The notes: generated from the letters alone by a model not told the origin. A DNA stretch of 64,000 bases from Synechococcus sp. MW101C3 (GCF_002252635.1 NZ_NQKX01000008.1:62001-126000); one strand, 5' to 3'. Counted from the first letter of the stretch, positions 51,225-60,888 are shown. Program-made: numbers and translations.

Positions 51225-52030
51225 CCCTGGGACACGATGCCGCTCCACTGCACCGCCTTGACCTGGTCCCGGCGCCAGGAGTGAAACAGCAGCGGCTCCG
51301 AGCTGGTGCAGAGCGGGCAGACACTGATCTGCTCGTCATGCAGTCCGGCCGCACGCAACTGGGCAGCGGTGGCGCGGCGGATGTCGAGGCGGTCGTGATC
51401 GGGGTGGGCATCGGCCTGGCGGGCACCGGCCTGCGCCAGCTGCTCAAGGGCTGTCTCGCTGGGCAAGGGAGCAGGAGAGACCGCTGCGGCCACCTGCAGG
51501 GAGACGGAGCGGTGCACCTGGTAAGCCGGGCCGCTGATGGCCGGGCCCAGGGCCACCCGCAGGTCGTGGCGCCGGCTGCCGCCGGCTTCAAGCCGCTCGA
51601 TCGCCGCCGGCACGATCCGCCCCGCCACCCCCCGCCAGCCGGCGTGGCAGGCTGCCACCTGACCGCTGCCCAGATCGGCGATCAGCACGGGCGTGCAATC
51701 GGCGCCGCACACCCACAGGCTCTGGCCGCCCGCATCGCTCACCAGCCCATCAGCCTCGGGCCAGGGCTCGGCGATGGCCGCCGCGGCAGGCACCACCGCT
51801 GCGCCGTGAATCTGACGGGTGCGGTGAACGCTGACCCCGGCGCTGATGAAGCCGGCCAATTCGTGGGGCCCCCGGCCACTCCACTGGCGGCTGAAGAAGC
51901 CGTGCTCGAAGCCGGAGAGCAGATCGGCCTGCAGGTAATAGCCCCCGTAGGTGCCCACCCACGTCCAGCCGGCGAGGGCATTGAAGCCCAGGTCTGTGCG
52001 ATCAAAGGGGGGCGTGGTGGCTTCGGCCAT
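51203..52030 (-). CDS. pgeF: PgeF/YfiH laccase-domain protein (purine nucleoside phosphorylase-like)
   Basis: Multi-copper-oxidase-like fold protein. Family members phosphorylase-cleave or deaminate purine nucleosides and help correct peptidoglycan composition. The 275 residues contain TRQIHGAAVV, the metal-site Cys and His in VCGADCTPVLIADLGSGQ and ACHAGWRGVAGR, and the final Cys-containing SVCPLCTSSEPLLFHSWRRD. Start ATG 52030. It overlaps the photolyase end by 22 bases and sits 10 bases after tab2 on the same strand. Confidence 0.9.
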   Translation of the reverse strand: MAEATTPPFDRTDLGFNALAGWTWVGTYGGYYLQADLLSGFEHGFFSRQWSGRGPHELAGFISAGVSVHRTRQIHGAAVVPAAAAIAEPWPEADGLVSDAGGQSLWVCGADCTPVLIADLGSGQVAACHAGWRGVAGRIVPAAIERLEAGGSRRHDLRVALGPAISGPAYQVHRSVSLQVAAAVSPAPLPSETALEQLAQAGARQADAHPDHDRLDIRRATAAQLRAAGLHDEQISVCPLCTSSEPLLFHSWRRDQVKAVQWSGIVSQGYGHSSS

Positions 52031-52040
52031 GGAGTGGCGC

Positions 52041-52928
52041 TCAGCCGGCAGGGAGATCGCGCAGCAGCCAGAAGCCTTCGAACCGCTCTGAGCGCTCGTC
52101 GCTCTGGATGGCGAGGAACTGCAACCCACCGGCCTCGTCCCGGGCGGCCACGAAGGCCTGTTGGGCGGCTTCCGCCTCGGCGGGGTCCAGGCGACCCAGC
52201 AGCCAGCTGTTCTCCAGCCCCGCCTCCAGCACCAGTGCGCCCGCATCGAGACGCAGGCGCACGGGCTCAAGCCCGGCCACCCAGCCGGCGATCGCCAGGG
52301 AGCGTCGGGCACTGAACACCCGGATGCCAGGTACGGATGCCGTGTCGCTGAGCTGGGCGGGCAGGGGCACCAGCCCATCGAAGCCCACGTCCCAGCCGGC
52401 GGCTTCGCGCAGGTCGGCCACGCTGAGGGTGGCCCAGCTCCAGCTGTCGCCGCGCACCGCTTCCGGCAGCAGCATGGCCGGCGCCTGGGGCGGCAGCGGG
52501 GCAGGCGCCAGCGGACCTGCCATGAAGCCCTCCTCCATGGCATACACCTGCTGCTCCCGCTCCTGCAGCCACTCGATCAGCGCGTAGCAACGCCGGCTCG
52601 GCACGGTTTCAAGGCCGATGGCGTCGGCGGCACGCTGCACCATGGTGCGCATCGAGGCGCGCCAGCACCGCAACCGGCGCGGCGCTGCCAGGCCCTCGGC
52701 GGCGGCGGCGGTGAGGGCCTCGGCCAGCGCCTCCTGCAGCCAGATCGAATTCACGCTGGTGGCCGGACAGACCTTGACCCACCGGAACGCCGACCGGGAG
52801 TTCCCAAAGGCCGGAGTGCTGCAGATCAGCAACTCCCAGCGCTTCTTGCCATCGGCCTCGAGCACAGGCCTGGAGTAGTAGTCGAGTTCCCAGTCGGCGC
52901 TGGGTGCTGCGGTGGCCGGACCGCTCAT
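52041..52928 (-). CDS. Tab2/Atab2 family RNA-binding protein
   Basis: Homologue of the chloroplast factor Tab2, which binds psaB mRNA leaders and promotes synthesis of photosystem I reaction-centre proteins. The 295 residues show the family opening DWELDYYSRPVLEADGKKRW, FRWVKVCPATSVNSIWLQEA and RCWRASMRTMVQRAADAIGL, and end in a conserved FEGFWLLRDLP. Its ATG overlaps the stop of the S1-domain gene (ATGA), linking two RNA-binding translation factors in one transcript. The role in this cell is inferred from the eukaryotic homologue. Confidence 0.9.
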   Translation of the reverse strand: MSGPATAAPSADWELDYYSRPVLEADGKKRWELLICSTPAFGNSRSAFRWVKVCPATSVNSIWLQEALAEALTAAAAEGLAAPRRLRCWRASMRTMVQRAADAIGLETVPSRRCYALIEWLQEREQQVYAMEEGFMAGPLAPAPLPPQAPAMLLPEAVRGDSWSWATLSVADLREAAGWDVGFDGLVPLPAQLSDTASVPGIRVFSARRSLAIAGWVAGLEPVRLRLDAGALVLEAGLENSWLLGRLDPAEAEAAQQAFVAARDEAGGLQFLAIQSDERSERFEGFWLLRDLPAG

Positions 52929-54220
52929 TCCGACGCCTGCTCCTGCTGCCGCAGGGTGAGGCGGGCCCGGTTGGCTCGATCGCCTGCTTCCAGCAGCACC
53001 TGTTCCTTGTTGATCAGCAGTTCACCCGGCTGGTTTTCCAGCAGGGCGGTGTTGAGGGCTATGCGGCCGCGGCCGGGGTCCACGGAGGTGACGATCGCCT
53101 GGACCCGATCGCCCTGATCGAACACCTCGCGCAGTTCGCGCAGGGTGCCGCCGGTGATGCACGACTGGTGCAGCAGGCCGCTCACCCCGCCGAGATCCAC
53201 GAACAGGCCATAGGGCTTGACGGCCACCACCTGACCCTCCACCAGCTGGCCCACTTCGATTTCGGAGAAGCGGGCCGCTGTGGAGGCGCGCTTCTCGGAG
53301 AGCACCAGCTTGCGGTTGTCGGGACTCACCTCCAGGAAGGCGGCGCCGAGGGTCTTGCCCACCAGCTGCTCGTGGTTTTCGCCGTCCTGGAGCTGGGAGC
53401 GGGGGATGAAGGCACGCAGGCCCTCGAGGTCGCAGGTGACACCGCCGCGGTTGAAGCCGGTCACCTTGACCTGCACGACCTTGCCCTCCTTCTCCATCTG
53501 TCGCACCTTTTCCCAGCTCTGGCGCAGAGCGAGGGCGCGGGCGCTGATCGTGACCATGCCATCGGCGTTCTGCTCGCGGGTGACGAGCACCTCCACCGCC
53601 AGGCCTTTGGGGAAGCGTTCCTTGAGGTTGGTGATCACACCGAGGCCGCATTCGCTCTTGGGCATGAAGCCCGGCGCCTTACCGCCGATGTCCACATACA
53701 CCCCATCGCTTTCGACGCCGATCACAACCCCGGGCACCACCTCGCCGGAAACGCCCACCGGCTCGTTTTCGTCAAGCGCGGCAAGGAAGGCTTCTTCGTC
53801 GAAATCGAAATCGTCCACCTGACGGGCCGGCGCCGCCGGCTGGCCGGGCGCCGCTGCTGCCGCAGGCGCTGTTTTGCGTGCCGCTTTGCGGCCGGTTTCC
53901 GGGGCGGGCCCCAGCAGATCGGCCATCGTCAGTCCTTCGAGGCTGGCGGTCTCGAAGCGGTCGTCGTCGGAGATGGCGGCGGCTTCCGGGGCCTGGGGCG
54001 CCGGCCGCACGGCCATGGGAGCAGCCACCGGTGTGGGCGGATCAGCGGCGATCGGGGCACTGGTGTCGACCACCGGCTCGTCGTCCTTGCGGCTGATGTG
54101 CAACACCTGCGGGGGCTTGCGCACCGGAGCGCCTGCGGGTTGCCGCGGCGCCGTCGGGGGCACGGGACGCCGGCTTCCTTCCCGGGGCTGTCGCGGCTGC
54201 TGGTTGCCGGAGCCGGCCAT
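52925..54220 (-). CDS. S1-domain RNA-binding protein, ribosomal protein S1-like
   Basis: A 431-residue protein with three S1 repeats in its C-terminal two thirds: VGVSGEVVPGVVIGVESDGV, VQVKVTGFNRGGVTCDLEGL and VEGQVVAVKPYGLFVDLGGV. The first about 130 residues are Pro/Ala/Gln-rich and probably disordered, with an acidic patch DDFDFDEEAFLAALDE before the first repeat. Cyanobacterial S1 proteins are short like this. It fits a second S1 homologue (Rps1b type) or S1 itself; the long tail favours the paralogue. Start ATG 54220. Co-transcribed with tab2. Confidence 0.88.
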   Translation of the reverse strand: MAGSGNQQPRQPREGSRRPVPPTAPRQPAGAPVRKPPQVLHISRKDDEPVVDTSAPIAADPPTPVAAPMAVRPAPQAPEAAAISDDDRFETASLEGLTMADLLGPAPETGRKAARKTAPAAAAAPGQPAAPARQVDDFDFDEEAFLAALDENEPVGVSGEVVPGVVIGVESDGVYVDIGGKAPGFMPKSECGLGVITNLKERFPKGLAVEVLVTREQNADGMVTISARALALRQSWEKVRQMEKEGKVVQVKVTGFNRGGVTCDLEGLRAFIPRSQLQDGENHEQLVGKTLGAAFLEVSPDNRKLVLSEKRASTAARFSEIEVGQLVEGQVVAVKPYGLFVDLGGVSGLLHQSCITGGTLRELREVFDQGDRVQAIVTSVDPGRGRIALNTALLENQPGELLINKEQVLLEAGDRANRARLTLRQQEQASE

Positions 54221-54281
54221 GGTCCAAGGGAGCAGACAGTTGCCCACTGTAAGGATCAGGGCCGAACACAAGGGTTGGGTC

Positions 54282-55079
54282 ATGGAGCGAGCGCTGGAAC
54301 GGCTCAGCTGGCCTCAGGTGCGTGCGGCGGCGAGTCGCCCGGGAAGCACCGTGCTCTGGCCTTTCGGCGCCGTCGAGCAGCACGGTCCTCACCTGCCGCT
54401 CGGCACCGATGCTCTCTTCGCCGATCGGGTGGCCGATGCCGTGCTTGCCCGCCTGGCGGACGATCTGCCGATCTGGCGGCTGCCGGTGTCCTGGTTCGGC
54501 TTCTCACCTGAACACGCTGCCTTCCCCGGCACCTGCAGCCTGCCGGCTGAGCTGCTGATCGCCCAGGTGATGACGATCGGTGCCCAGCTGGCGGCCGCCG
54601 GCTTTCAGCGCCTTGTGCTCTTCAACGCCCACGGCGGCCAGATCGCCCTGCTGCAGGTGGCTGCCCGCCAGCTGCGCGCCGCCCATCCGGCACTGGCGGT
54701 GCTGCCCTGTTTTCTCTGGAGCGGTCCGGAAGGGATCGGCGCCCTGCTGCCTGAACCCGAACGCAGCGATGGTCTGCACGCCGGCCTGGCTGAAACCAGC
54801 CTCATGCTGCACCTGCAGCCGCAGTGGGTGGGGCCCGAGCGCCCCTGCGACGGTCAGTTGCAGCCCCCACCCCCCAGCGGCTGGAGCCTGGAGGGCGCCG
54901 TGCCGTACGCCTGGCTCACGGCGGATGTGTCGGCCACGGGGGTGGTGGGCGATGCACGCGGCGCCAGCGCCGCCCTCGGCGAGCAACTGTTCGAGCGGCT
55001 GGTGGCGGGCTGGTGTCAGCGGCTGGAATCCCTGCTGGCCAGCCCGTGGCCACCGCGTGGGCGCTTACGCAGCGATTGA
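54282..55079 (+). CDS. Creatininase family amidohydrolase
   Basis: Metal-dependent hydrolase of 265 residues. Family metal ligands are visible in [20 protein letters not shown] (Glu, His, Asp), HGG within [18 protein letters not shown], and a C-terminal Glu in [10 protein letters not shown]. The [18 protein letters not shown] segment also fits. Relatives cleave creatinine, formylaminopyrimidine or cyclic amides (ArfB, MftE); the substrate here is unknown. It is divergent from the S1 gene across 61 bases and lies 62 bases before ado on the same strand. Confidence 0.9.
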   Translation: MERALERLSWPQVRAAASRPGSTVLWPFGAVEQHGPHLPLGTDALFADRVADAVLARLADDLPIWRLPVSWFGFSPEHAAFPGTCSLPAELLIAQVMTIGAQLAAAGFQRLVLFNAHGGQIALLQVAARQLRAAHPALAVLPCFLWSGPEGIGALLPEPERSDGLHAGLAETSLMLHLQPQWVGPERPCDGQLQPPPPSGWSLEGAVPYAWLTADVSATGVVGDARGASAALGEQLFERLVAGWCQRLESLLASPWPPRGRLRSD

Positions 55080-55141
55080 ACGGCGGCAGACCAGAGATGG
55101 CCGGCGGTGGTTACAGTCGAAGCCTTCACGATTTGTCCTCG

Positions 55142-55900
55142 ATGCCTGCGCTCGACACTCCGGCGGCCAGCCTTGACGTTCAGACGTCATCCCTTGGAGC
55201 CGGCGAGGAGGCCGGGGCCGATCTTGCCGGACTGCCGGACTTCACCACCGACCTCTACAAAGACGCCTACAGCCGCATCAACGCGATTGTGATCGAGGGT
55301 GAGCAGGAAGCCCACGACAACTACATCTCCCTTGGCACCCTGCTTCCCGATGAGGCGGAGGAACTGGCCCGCCTGGCGCGGATGGAGCTGAAGCACATGA
55401 AGGGCTTCCAGGCCTGTGCCCGCAATCTGAGCGTCACGGCAGACATGCCCTTCGCCAAGAGCTTCTTCCTGCCGCTGCACGGCAACTTCCAGGCGGCCCT
55501 GGCTGAAGGCAAGGTGGTGACCTGTCTGCTGATTCAGGCCCTGCTGATTGAGGCCTTCGCTATCTCGGCCTATCACATTTACATTCCGGTCGCCGATCCT
55601 TTCGCCCGCAAGATCACTGAGGGTGTGGTGCGTGATGAATACACCCACCTGAACTACGGCCAGGAGTGGCTGAAAGCCAACCTTGAAGCCTCCCGCGCTG
55701 AGCTTGAGCAAGCCAACCGCGACAATCTCCCTCTCGTGCGCCGCATGCTCGAAGAGGTTGCTGGTGATGCAGCCGTGCTCGGCATGGAGAAAGAAAGCCT
55801 GATCGAAGATTTCCTGATCGCCTACCAGGAAGCGCTCACCGAGATCGGCTTCTCCACCCGCGAGATCGCCCGCATGGCCGCTGCCGCCCTGATCGGCTGA
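55142..55900 (+). CDS. ado: Aldehyde-deformylating oxygenase
   Basis: Ferritin-like di-iron enzyme that turns fatty aldehydes into alkanes plus formate. From ATG 55142 ([13 protein letters not shown]) it has 252 residues. The ligands sit in [49 protein letters not shown] and [15 protein letters not shown], all intact. The ATG choice matches picocyanobacterial relatives beginning MPTLEMP; an in-frame ATG at 55097 is probably not used. A TACAGT -10-like box at 55112 suggests its own promoter. It is followed by aar, its aldehyde supplier. Confidence 0.97.
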   Translation: MPALDTPAASLDVQTSSLGAGEEAGADLAGLPDFTTDLYKDAYSRINAIVIEGEQEAHDNYISLGTLLPDEAEELARLARMELKHMKGFQACARNLSVTADMPFAKSFFLPLHGNFQAALAEGKVVTCLLIQALLIEAFAISAYHIYIPVADPFARKITEGVVRDEYTHLNYGQEWLKANLEASRAELEQANRDNLPLVRRMLEEVAGDAAVLGMEKESLIEDFLIAYQEALTEIGFSTREIARMAAAALIG

Positions 55901-56050
55901 TTCAAGGAGGGGGTCTGGTGGCTGGATCGGGGTTCGGCCCTCCGTCTGTGCATGGACCCTGCAGCTGCCTCGGTTCGCAACCGCCGATGTAGCGTGCGCA
56001 ACCCTGTGGCCCCCGCCACCTTCCCCTCAGCCTGAGGGTACGCATCTCCC

Positions 56051-57103
56051 ATGTTCGGTCTGATCGGTCACTCCAGCAGCTTCGAAGAGGCGCGTCGCAA
56101 GGCCGGAGCTCTCGGCTACGACGAGTTCGCCGCCGGCGATATGGACGTGTGGTGCAGCGCGCCGCCTCAGCTGCTGGAAACGGTCAGTGTCACCAGCCTC
56201 ACGGGCAAAACCATCCAAGGGGTCTACATCGACTCCTGCTTCGTGCCGGAGATGCTGAGCCGCTTCAAGACGGCCACGCGCAAAGTTCAGAACGCCATGG
56301 AGCTCGCCCAGAAGAGCGGCATTGCGATCACGGCGCTGGGCGGCTTCACCTCGATCATCTTCGAGAACTTCGATCTCTCCAAGTTTCAGCAGATTCGCTC
56401 CACCACCCTGGAGTGGGAGCGTTTCACCACTGGAAACACCCACACCGCCTGGGTGATCTGCCGCCAGGTTGAAACCAACGCTCCGCATCTCGGCATTGAT
56501 CTCTCCACCGCCAAGGTGGCGGTGGTGGGCGCCACCGGCGACATCGGCAGTGGCGTGTGCCGCTGGCTGAGCCAGCGCACCGGCGTGGGTGAGCTCCTGC
56601 TGGTGGCCCGGCAGCGTCAACGCCTGCTGGATCTGCAGAGCGAGCTCGGAGGCGGCCGCATTCTTCCGCTTGAAGACGCCCTGGCAGAGGCGAATGTGGT
56701 GGTCTGGGTTGCCAGCCTGCCGCAGACGCTCACGATCGATCGTGAGCGTCTGCAGCACCCCTGCCTAATGATCGATGGCGGCTACCCAAAGAACCTCGAC
56801 ACCAAGGCGGCCGGTGATGGTGTGCACGTGCTAAAAGGTGGCGTGGTGGAGTTCTTCAACGATATCGACTGGCAGATGATGGAAGTTGCCGAAATGGAGA
56901 ATCCCAAGCGCCAGATGTTTGCCTGTTTCGCAGAGGCGATGCTGCTGGAATTCGAAGGCTGGCATACCAACTTCAGCTGGGGCCGCAACAACATCAGCGT
57001 CGAGTCGATGGAACAGATTGGCAACGCGTCCCTCCGCCATGGCTTCCAACCGCTCGGCCTCGAGCCGGTGGTCCCGCAGCCGCTGGCCGCCGCCGTCGCC
57101 TGA
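56051..57103 (+). CDS. aar: Long-chain acyl-ACP reductase
   Basis: Reduces acyl-ACP to fatty aldehyde with NADPH, the first step of the cyanobacterial alkane pathway. The 350 residues open [19 protein letters not shown]. They carry the dinucleotide fold [19 protein letters not shown] (about 157-175) and the acyl-binding Cys in [17 protein letters not shown] (Cys292). It follows ado after 150 bases holding a small hairpin (CCTCA/TGAGG near 56026) and a possible -10 TAGCGT, so it may also be transcribed alone. The coding sequence contains a 32-base perfect palindrome. Confidence 0.97.
   Translation: MFGLIGHSSSFEEARRKAGALGYDEFAAGDMDVWCSAPPQLLETVSVTSLTGKTIQGVYIDSCFVPEMLSRFKTATRKVQNAMELAQKSGIAITALGGFTSIIFENFDLSKFQQIRSTTLEWERFTTGNTHTAWVICRQVETNAPHLGIDLSTAKVAVVGATGDIGSGVCRWLSQRTGVGELLLVARQRQRLLDLQSELGGGRILPLEDALAEANVVVWVASLPQTLTIDRERLQHPCLMIDGGYPKNLDTKAAGDGVHVLKGGVVEFFNDIDWQMMEVAEMENPKRQMFACFAEAMLLEFEGWHTNFSWGRNNISVESMEQIGNASLRHGFQPLGLEPVVPQPLAAAVA
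56722..56753. repeat. 32-base perfect palindrome inside aar
   Basis: The sequence from GCAGACGCTCACGATC through its exact reverse complement is uninterrupted, centred between 56737 and 56738. It encodes [10 protein letters not shown] on the plus strand, and the same peptide is read on the minus strand. As RNA it would fold into a long stem without a natural loop. Confidence 0.95.
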
Positions 57104-57139
57104 CCCTTTCGGCTCGCTACTCCCGCCTCCCCCTACCCC

Positions 57140-58129
57140 ATGGCCCGACGCCCCCTGCTTGATTTCGAGAAGCCGCTCGTGGAGCTCGAGGAGCAGATCG
57201 AGCAGATCCGGCAGCTGGCAAAGGATTCCGAAGTGGATGTCAGCCAGCAACTTCTTCAGTTGGAAACCCTTGCCGCCCGACGCCGCGAGGACATCTTCAG
57301 CGCCCTCACTCCGGCGCAGAAGATCCAGGTGGCCCGCCACCCGCAGCGTCCCAGCACCCTGGATTACATCCAGGTGATCACCGATGAGTGGCTGGAGCTG
57401 CATGGCGATCGCCGAGGCTCCGACGACCAGGCTCTGGTGGGTGGAGTCGGCCGCATCGGTGATCAGCCCGTGGTGCTGATCGGCCATCAGAAGGGCCGCG
57501 ACACCAAGGAGAACGTGGCCCGCAACTTCGGGATGGCTTCCCCTGGCGGCTATCGCAAGGCGATGCGGCTGATGGAGCACGCCGATCGTTTCCGGCTGCC
57601 GATCCTCACCTTCATCGACACTCCGGGCGCCTATGCAGGGGTTCTGGCCGAGGAGCTCGGCCAGGGGGAAGCGATCGCCGTCAATCTGCGCGAGATGTTC
57701 CGGCTGCGGGTGCCGGTGATCGCCACCGTGATCGGTGAAGGTGGCTCCGGTGGTGCGTTGGGCATCGGCGTGGCCGATCGGCTGCTGATGTTCGAGCACA
57801 GCGTCTATACCGTGGCTAGCCCTGAGGCCTGCGCGTCCATCCTCTGGCGTGATGCGGCCAAAGCCCCTGTCGCTGCCACCGCCTTGAAGATCACGGCAGC
57901 GGATCTGCTGCAACTCGGGTTGATCGATGTTGTGCTCAATGAGCCCTCAGGCGGCAATCACTGGGGGCCGATGCAGGCGGCGGACACACTCCGCAGCGCC
58001 TTGATCGAGCAGTTGGCCGTACTGGGCCAGCTCAGCGAGGCGGAGCTTCTGCAGCAGCGCTACGACAAGTTCCGTCGCATGGGACGGGTGCTCGGTGCCG
58101 GTACCACGGATTCCACCGTGGGTTCTTAG
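57140..58129 (+). CDS. accA: Acetyl-CoA carboxylase carboxyltransferase, alpha subunit
   Basis: With AccD it moves CO2 from biotin to acetyl-CoA, making malonyl-CoA for fatty acids. The 329-residue protein has the N-terminal helical part ([20 protein letters not shown]), the crotonase-like core with [40 protein letters not shown] and [17 protein letters not shown], and a helical tail. It follows aar by 36 bases; ado-aar-accA is a recurring order in cyanobacteria and puts fatty-acid supply beside alkane formation. Confidence 0.97.
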   Translation: MARRPLLDFEKPLVELEEQIEQIRQLAKDSEVDVSQQLLQLETLAARRREDIFSALTPAQKIQVARHPQRPSTLDYIQVITDEWLELHGDRRGSDDQALVGGVGRIGDQPVVLIGHQKGRDTKENVARNFGMASPGGYRKAMRLMEHADRFRLPILTFIDTPGAYAGVLAEELGQGEAIAVNLREMFRLRVPVIATVIGEGGSGGALGIGVADRLLMFEHSVYTVASPEACASILWRDAAKAPVAATALKITAADLLQLGLIDVVLNEPSGGNHWGPMQAADTLRSALIEQLAVLGQLSEAELLQQRYDKFRRMGRVLGAGTTDSTVGS

Positions 58130-58153
58130 GGTTTCAGCAGGAGCGGTTTCGGT

Positions 58154-58864
58154 TTGCCGTCGGTTTTGATCACGGGTGCCTCCAGGGGCATCGGAGCTGC
58201 TGCAGCTCGCTCCTTTGCAGGCGCTGGCTGGGATCTGCTGCTGATGGCACGCACGCTCCAGGATCTGGAAGCCGTGGCTGAACCCTTCCGGCAAAGGGGA
58301 AGGCAGGTGGGGATCGCCACCGTGGATCTTGCTGATGCCAGCGCCATCGCGCCGGCCATCGCCGCACTGCTGGCAAGCCATGCGGCGCCGAACGTGTTGA
58401 TCAACAACGCTGGCGCGGCTTACACCGGCGAGCTTGCCGCCATGACACTGGAGCACTGGCAATGGTTGTGGCAGTTGAATCTCACCAGCGTCTTCCAGGT
58501 CTGCCAGTCGGTGCTTCCCGCCATGCGTCAGATCGGTGGGGGACAGATCATCAACGTGAGCAGCCACGCAGCCCGCCGCGCCTTCCCCGAGTGGGGCGCT
58601 TATTGCGCCACCAAGGCAGCGCTTGAATCGTTCAGCCGCTGCCTCGCCGAAGAGGAACGCAGCCATGGCATCCGGGTGAGCACGCTCACCCTCGGTGCCG
58701 TGGATACCCCCCTGTGGGGGACGGAAACCGTCCACGCGTCCTTCGATCGGCGTGCCATGCTTTCAGCAGATCAGGCCGCTGAAGCTCTGCTGTATCTGGC
58801 CCAGCAGCCTCCGTCTCAACTGGTGGAGGATCTCACCCTGATGCCCGCAACTGGTGTTCTTTGA
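58154..58864 (+). CDS. Short-chain dehydrogenase/reductase
   Basis: NAD(P)-dependent oxidoreductase of 236 residues from TTG 58154. The cofactor motif is ITGASRGIGAAAARSFAG, NNAG appears as VLINNAGAAYTGELAAM, and the catalytic Ser-Tyr-Lys triad is in INVSSHAARRAFPEWGAYCATKAALE. It lies 24 bases after accA and overlaps the folE leader. The substrate is unknown. Next to folE it could act in pterin reduction, and next to accA in fatty-acid metabolism; the sequence does not decide. Confidence 0.9.
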   Translation: MPSVLITGASRGIGAAAARSFAGAGWDLLLMARTLQDLEAVAEPFRQRGRQVGIATVDLADASAIAPAIAALLASHAAPNVLINNAGAAYTGELAAMTLEHWQWLWQLNLTSVFQVCQSVLPAMRQIGGGQIINVSSHAARRAFPEWGAYCATKAALESFSRCLAEEERSHGIRVSTLTLGAVDTPLWGTETVHASFDRRAMLSADQAAEALLYLAQQPPSQLVEDLTLMPATGVL

Positions 58865-58871
58865 GTCTTCC

Positions 58872-59615
58872 ATGACCTCCACATTTTCCTCCACCCCGCT
58901 GGATCGTGCCCTTACGCCTGAAGTGGGTCCGGCACCTGTCAGCTTGCGCATTCGTGAGCGCCTGCAGCAGGCCGGGGTCTCCTTCTTCGCTAATGACAAC
59001 CTGGCCGATCATCTCCAAGAGGGGGAGCTTGAGCAGCTCGAGATCGAGGTGGCAGGAAAAGTGCGCGAGATGTTGCGCAGTCTGGTGATCGATATTGATA
59101 ACGACCACAACACCGAGGAAACGGCAGAGCGTGTCGCTCGCATGTACCTACACGAGGTGTTCAAGGGCCGCTATCACAAGCAGCCCAAGATTGCCAGCTT
59201 CCCCAACGTCAAAAAGCTCGACGAGATCTACACCGTCGGTCCGATCTCGGTGCGTTCGGCTTGCTCCCATCACCTGGTTCCGATTCTTGGCAGTTGCTGG
59301 ATCGGCATCAAGCCAGGCGATCGGGTGATCGGCCTCTCCAAATTCGCTCGTGTGGCCGATTGGGTGTTCTCCCGTCCCCACATCCAGGAGGAGGCCGTCA
59401 TGATCCTGGCCGATGAGATCGAGCGTCTCTGCCAGCCCCAGGGTCTGGCGATCCTGGTGAAGGCACAGCACTACTGCATGAAGTGGCGCGGCGTCAAGGA
59501 GCCCCAGACCAGCATGGTGAACTCCGTGGTGCGCGGCGATTTTCGCCACGATCCCAGCTTGAAGCAGGAATTCTTTGAGCTGGTGAAGCAGCAGGAGTCA
59601 ATGCTCACCAGCTGA
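58872..59615 (+). CDS. folE: GTP cyclohydrolase I
   Basis: Converts GTP to dihydroneopterin triphosphate, the entry to folate and other pterins. With ATG 58872 it has 247 residues; a GTG at 58854 would add six. The zinc site is SACSHHLVPILGSCW and the second Cys lies in KAQHYCMKWRGVKEPQTSMV. RMYLHEVFKGRYHKQPK and GLSKFARVADWVFSRPHIQE complete the family pattern. It follows the dehydrogenase gene within eight bases and is the last gene of the plus-strand lipid block. Confidence 0.95.
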   Translation: MTSTFSSTPLDRALTPEVGPAPVSLRIRERLQQAGVSFFANDNLADHLQEGELEQLEIEVAGKVREMLRSLVIDIDNDHNTEETAERVARMYLHEVFKGRYHKQPKIASFPNVKKLDEIYTVGPISVRSACSHHLVPILGSCWIGIKPGDRVIGLSKFARVADWVFSRPHIQEEAVMILADEIERLCQPQGLAILVKAQHYCMKWRGVKEPQTSMVNSVVRGDFRHDPSLKQEFFELVKQQESMLTS

Positions 59616-59622
59616 GCTCAGA

Positions 59623-60132
59623 TCATTGGCCCAAGGGGCCGAGTGGGGGCGACGCTTCGCGCTTCACCTGCCCGTTTTCCGTGGTTACAGCTACCACCAT
59701 CAGCAAGCTGCCGGCATCAGCCGGCTTGATGGTGTAAGCGCCTCCCTGAGCTCCGGGAATCAGGATCCAGGTGCTCTCCCCCGGCCGCTTCACGTACCAG
59801 TGGAACTCCGGGGTGCTGAGGGTGGCCAGGGTGGTGGCAATCAGTTGAGCAGTCAGCACGGAGCCAATGGCGGTTTCCCCCTGCAGCAGTAACTGGCTGA
59901 GTCCTGTGATCTGCTGATCCACAACCCCTTCCATAGCCGTGTCGGCGCTGATCTGACCCTGCATGATCCGGATCTGCTGCTCAGGTGTTGTGGTCAGCCC
60001 AGGCACGCACTGCAGGTCGGCGCCCACCAACCGGCAGCCAGCGATCATGCCCTGTGCCACGGCCGCCTGACTCCCGGTCAGGGCCGTCACCAGCAGCAGC
60101 GGGGCCAGTGAAAACGATGGAATGGGTCTCAA
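59623..60132 (-). CDS. Secreted protein of unknown function
   Basis: A 169-residue protein with a signal peptide (LAPLLLVTALTGSQAAVAQG, cleavage probably after VAQ). Two cysteines close together (AGCRLVGADLQCVPG) probably pair. A helical middle (QQIRIMQGQISADTAMEGVV) and a beta-rich end resembling an immunoglobulin-like strand pattern (FHWYVKRPGESTWILIPGAQ, GAYTIKPADAGSLLMVVAVT) follow. I do not recognise the family. It is convergent with folE (eight-base gap) and follows trpF on the same strand after 58 bases. Confidence 0.75.
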   Translation of the reverse strand: MRPIPSFSLAPLLLVTALTGSQAAVAQGMIAGCRLVGADLQCVPGLTTTPEQQIRIMQGQISADTAMEGVVDQQITGLSQLLLQGETAIGSVLTAQLIATTLATLSTPEFHWYVKRPGESTWILIPGAQGGAYTIKPADAGSLLMVVAVTTENGQVKREASPPLGPLGQ

Positions 60133-60190
60133 GGGGAAGGGGGGATGGCTACCCCGTGATGCTCGCCCGCTTTGGAGCCAACCGCCAGCA

Positions 60191-60856
60191 TCAGCTCCCG
60201 CCTGCAGCGTTTCCGCTTCCCTTCACGGCCTCCACCAGAGCTGCCACCCGGGCCAGGTCCTTGTCCCCCGGTGCGAGTTCCACCCCACTGGACGCATCAA
60301 GACCGTCGGGCTGAAGCTGCTCCAGCACCTCACCCACGTTGCCCGGACTCAGGCCCCCCGCCAACCACCAGGGGCAGCCGGGGGCAAACCCTTCCAGCCA
60401 GGCAACCGGCAGGCGGCGGCCGCTGCCGCCCAGTTGATCCGGCACCCAGGCATCGAGCAGCAGGGCGGCCACCACCTCGCGGTAGTCCTCGGCCCGCTGC
60501 AGATCCTCCGGGCTGCGAATCCGCAGCGCCTTCCACACCTGGCACCCCAGCGTTTCGCTGAGCATCCGGCAGCGCTCGGGTGTCTCGTTGCCGTGCAGCT
60601 GCAGCAACTGATGCCCACCGATGAGGGGATCCAGCTGCTCCTGGATCGCGTCCTCGGGATCGGCCACCACCAGTACCCCCAGGCAGGCGGGATTGGCCTG
60701 GCGTGCGGCGCTGAACACCGCAGCGCGCTGCTGGGGCTCCAGCCACCGTGGTGACCCTGGCACCGCGATCACGCCGATCGCCTCCACCCCCAACGCCGCC
60801 ACGGCGTACGCCTGGTCCGGGCTGCGAAGTCCGCAGATCTTGAGAAGTGGGGTCAT
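60191..60856 (-). CDS. trpF: Phosphoribosylanthranilate isomerase
   Basis: Tryptophan pathway enzyme that rearranges N-(5-phosphoribosyl)anthranilate to the ribulosyl form. The 221-residue TIM barrel has the catalytic Cys in LLKICGLRSPDQAYAVAALG, the QLHGNETPERC strand, and the phosphate-binding end GLDASSGVELAPGDKDLARV with catalytic Asp. It is divergent from the site-2 protease over 81 bases. As usual in cyanobacteria, it is not grouped with other trp genes. Confidence 0.96.
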   Translation of the reverse strand: MTPLLKICGLRSPDQAYAVAALGVEAIGVIAVPGSPRWLEPQQRAAVFSAARQANPACLGVLVVADPEDAIQEQLDPLIGGHQLLQLHGNETPERCRMLSETLGCQVWKALRIRSPEDLQRAEDYREVVAALLLDAWVPDQLGGSGRRLPVAWLEGFAPGCPWWLAGGLSPGNVGEVLEQLQPDGLDASSGVELAPGDKDLARVAALVEAVKGSGNAAGGS

Positions 60857-60882
60857 CGCAGCCTGCCCATCCGCCAGGTTTC

Positions 60883-60888
60883 TAGGAT
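60883..60888 (+). promoter_or_regulatory. Candidate -10 box (TAGGAT) before the site-2 protease gene
   Basis: TAGGAT lies 49 bases before the GTG at 60938, between the divergent trpF and protease genes. It is identical to the psb28 candidate. No clear -35 element is seen. Confidence 0.3.
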
